Assembly: GCA_049322295.1 (NCBI GenBank)
Contig: JBMORO010000007.1
Location: forward strand, 1-18,052
Source: JBMORO01 sp049322295
GTDB taxonomy: Bacteria; Patescibacteriota; Minisyncoccia; RBG-13-40-8-A
Length of the DNA: 18,052 nt
Direction of reading: 5' to 3'
Shown here: in pieces, positions 17,416-18,052 of the stretch
Position numbering within the stretch: position 1 is the first letter of the stretch
How the letters are laid out: each line of letters opens with the position of its first letter
The notes under the pieces: generated by a model
Database searches by the model: none
What the model saw: the letters and a program-made list of their open reading frames with translations, nothing else
Told to the model about the DNA's origin: nothing
Position numbers and translations under genes: made by a program

Positions 17416-18052
17416 ATGCGTCTAAATAATTTAAAACTTTCTTACCTATTATTTATTATTCTTCTAATCTTTTTGGCTGTTTTTCTTAGTTTTAAGATAG
17501 TTTCAGCTGTTTGTGTAAAATGCGCTCCACCTAAATATGATGCTTGTTATTTTAGCAATAAATCTATTTCACCCTCTCCTTGGGCCAAAACCACTATTAC
17601 TATTTCTGGTGATGTGACTGGAGCTGGGAAAACTACGGTCTGTGAGAATGGAACTGACCATAAGCCACTGACAGTTGATACTCTGGAATACCAAATAGAT
17701 GGAGGAGGATGGAAAGGACTCGTTTGGAAAACTGATTGGTGGCTAGCTCCCGGAGGCGAGGGTGTACCTTTTTGTGATTGTTGTTATCCTGAAGCACCTG
17801 GCCCATATAGACCATACAAATATCATTTTAGCAAAACCAATATTAATATCTCTGGTTATGTAGATGGCCCCCATACTTTAACCGTGCGAGCTACCAATAT
17901 ATCAGATGGGAAAAGCTGCACTACAGCTTTTAGTTTTAGCAAAGACACTACTGCCCCTACTTGCTCTATCAGTTATCCTAATGGCTTAAATCAAACAACT
18001 TGGCTGAAGGATTCTCTTAGCTTTAATGTAGGTTTAACTGAATCAGACACTG
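17416..18052 (+). CDS. Secreted Cys-rich surface protein, 3' truncated by window edge
   Basis: The frame opens at ATG 17416 and has no stop before the window ends (212 codons seen). The N-terminus is basic, with a long hydrophobic signal/anchor (about 10-31, LLFIILLIFLAVFLSFKIVSA), then VCVKCAPPKYDACYFS. The exported part has repeated beta-sandwich-like phrases (TTITISGDVTGAGKTTV, LEYQIDGGGWKGLVW, PHTLTVRATNISDGKSCTTAFSF) and the linker SKDTTAPTCSISYPNGLNQTTW, typical of Ig-like or cadherin-like modules in large bacterial surface proteins. Eleven cysteines in this part suggest disulphide bonds. It is probably much longer than what is visible. Ligand and role cannot be told. Confidence 0.8.
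   Translation, partial: MRLNNLKLSYLLFIILLIFLAVFLSFKIVSAVCVKCAPPKYDACYFSNKSISPSPWAKTTITISGDVTGAGKTTVCENGTDHKPLTVDTLEYQIDGGGWKGLVWKTDWWLAPGGEGVPFCDCCYPEAPGPYRPYKYHFSKTNINISGYVDGPHTLTVRATNISDGKSCTTAFSFSKDTTAPTCSISYPNGLNQTTWLKDSLSFNVGLTESDT

Overview
This window looks like a chromosomal segment of a low-GC Patescibacteria (Candidate Phyla Radiation, probably Parcubacteria-like) bacterium. The evidence is the gene set (paired VirB2-like pilins, a VanW-family wall protein, murJ-lepA-FtsB-like synteny, recG, comF, many small membrane proteins), AT-rich codon use, mostly weak Shine-Dalgarno (SD) sequences, and odd in-frame peptide insertions such as FAKASVG and WSASGG. I recall such insertions from Parcubacteria proteins. 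The assignment rests on pattern recognition, not on a search.

Layout. 1-730: two VirB2/TrbC-like pilin genes (the first cut by the window edge), then two stacked hairpins and tRNA-Leu(UAG). 998-2734, minus: a VanW-domain protein. 2792-8361, plus: an envelope/translation operon murJ - lepA - 37-aa membrane peptide - FtsB/DivIC-like protein. These four genes are joined by three ATGA stop/start overlaps. A 97-nt inverted-repeat element and a membrane glycosyltransferase follow. 8364-13835, minus: one long run in which tRNAs and protein genes alternate: promoter, a membrane-anchored protein of unknown function, comF, tRNA-Ser(GCU), a GGDEF protein, a broken tRNA-Ser, a GIY-YIG protein, tRNA-Ser(UGA), two small membrane proteins, tRNA-Arg(GCG), recG. 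13860-18052, plus: an accessory region with a structured leader and a 61-aa protein, a membrane methyltransferase, a HicB/HicA toxin-antitoxin pair, an IS200-type transposase remnant, a predicted HExxH metalloprotease, a small lipoprotein with its own promoter and terminator, and the start of a secreted protein that runs off the window.

How the genes fit together. The left two thirds is housekeeping: lipid II flipping (MurJ), wall attachment (VanW), division (FtsB-like), elongation-factor back-translocation (LepA), DNA repair (RecG) and a ComF relative of competence proteins. The right third is patchy. Two genes (14169 and 16808) have strong SD sequences unlike their neighbours. A 43-nt direct repeat (40/43 identical, each copy ending in TTGACA) brackets the small-protein, methyltransferase and HicBA block.

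The most unusual signal is a set of perfect or near-perfect short-loop palindromes lying inside protein-coding genes (murJ, lepA, the glycosyltransferase, recG twice, comF twice). Several are tandem double hairpins. Two are exactly 15+15 nt with a 6-3-6 stem-loop-stem plan, and one is 45 nt, so they keep frame. A related double hairpin abuts the point where a tRNA-Ser gene is broken in its anticodon. This looks like a Rickettsia-palindromic-element-like family of coding-tolerant mobile or mutational palindromes.
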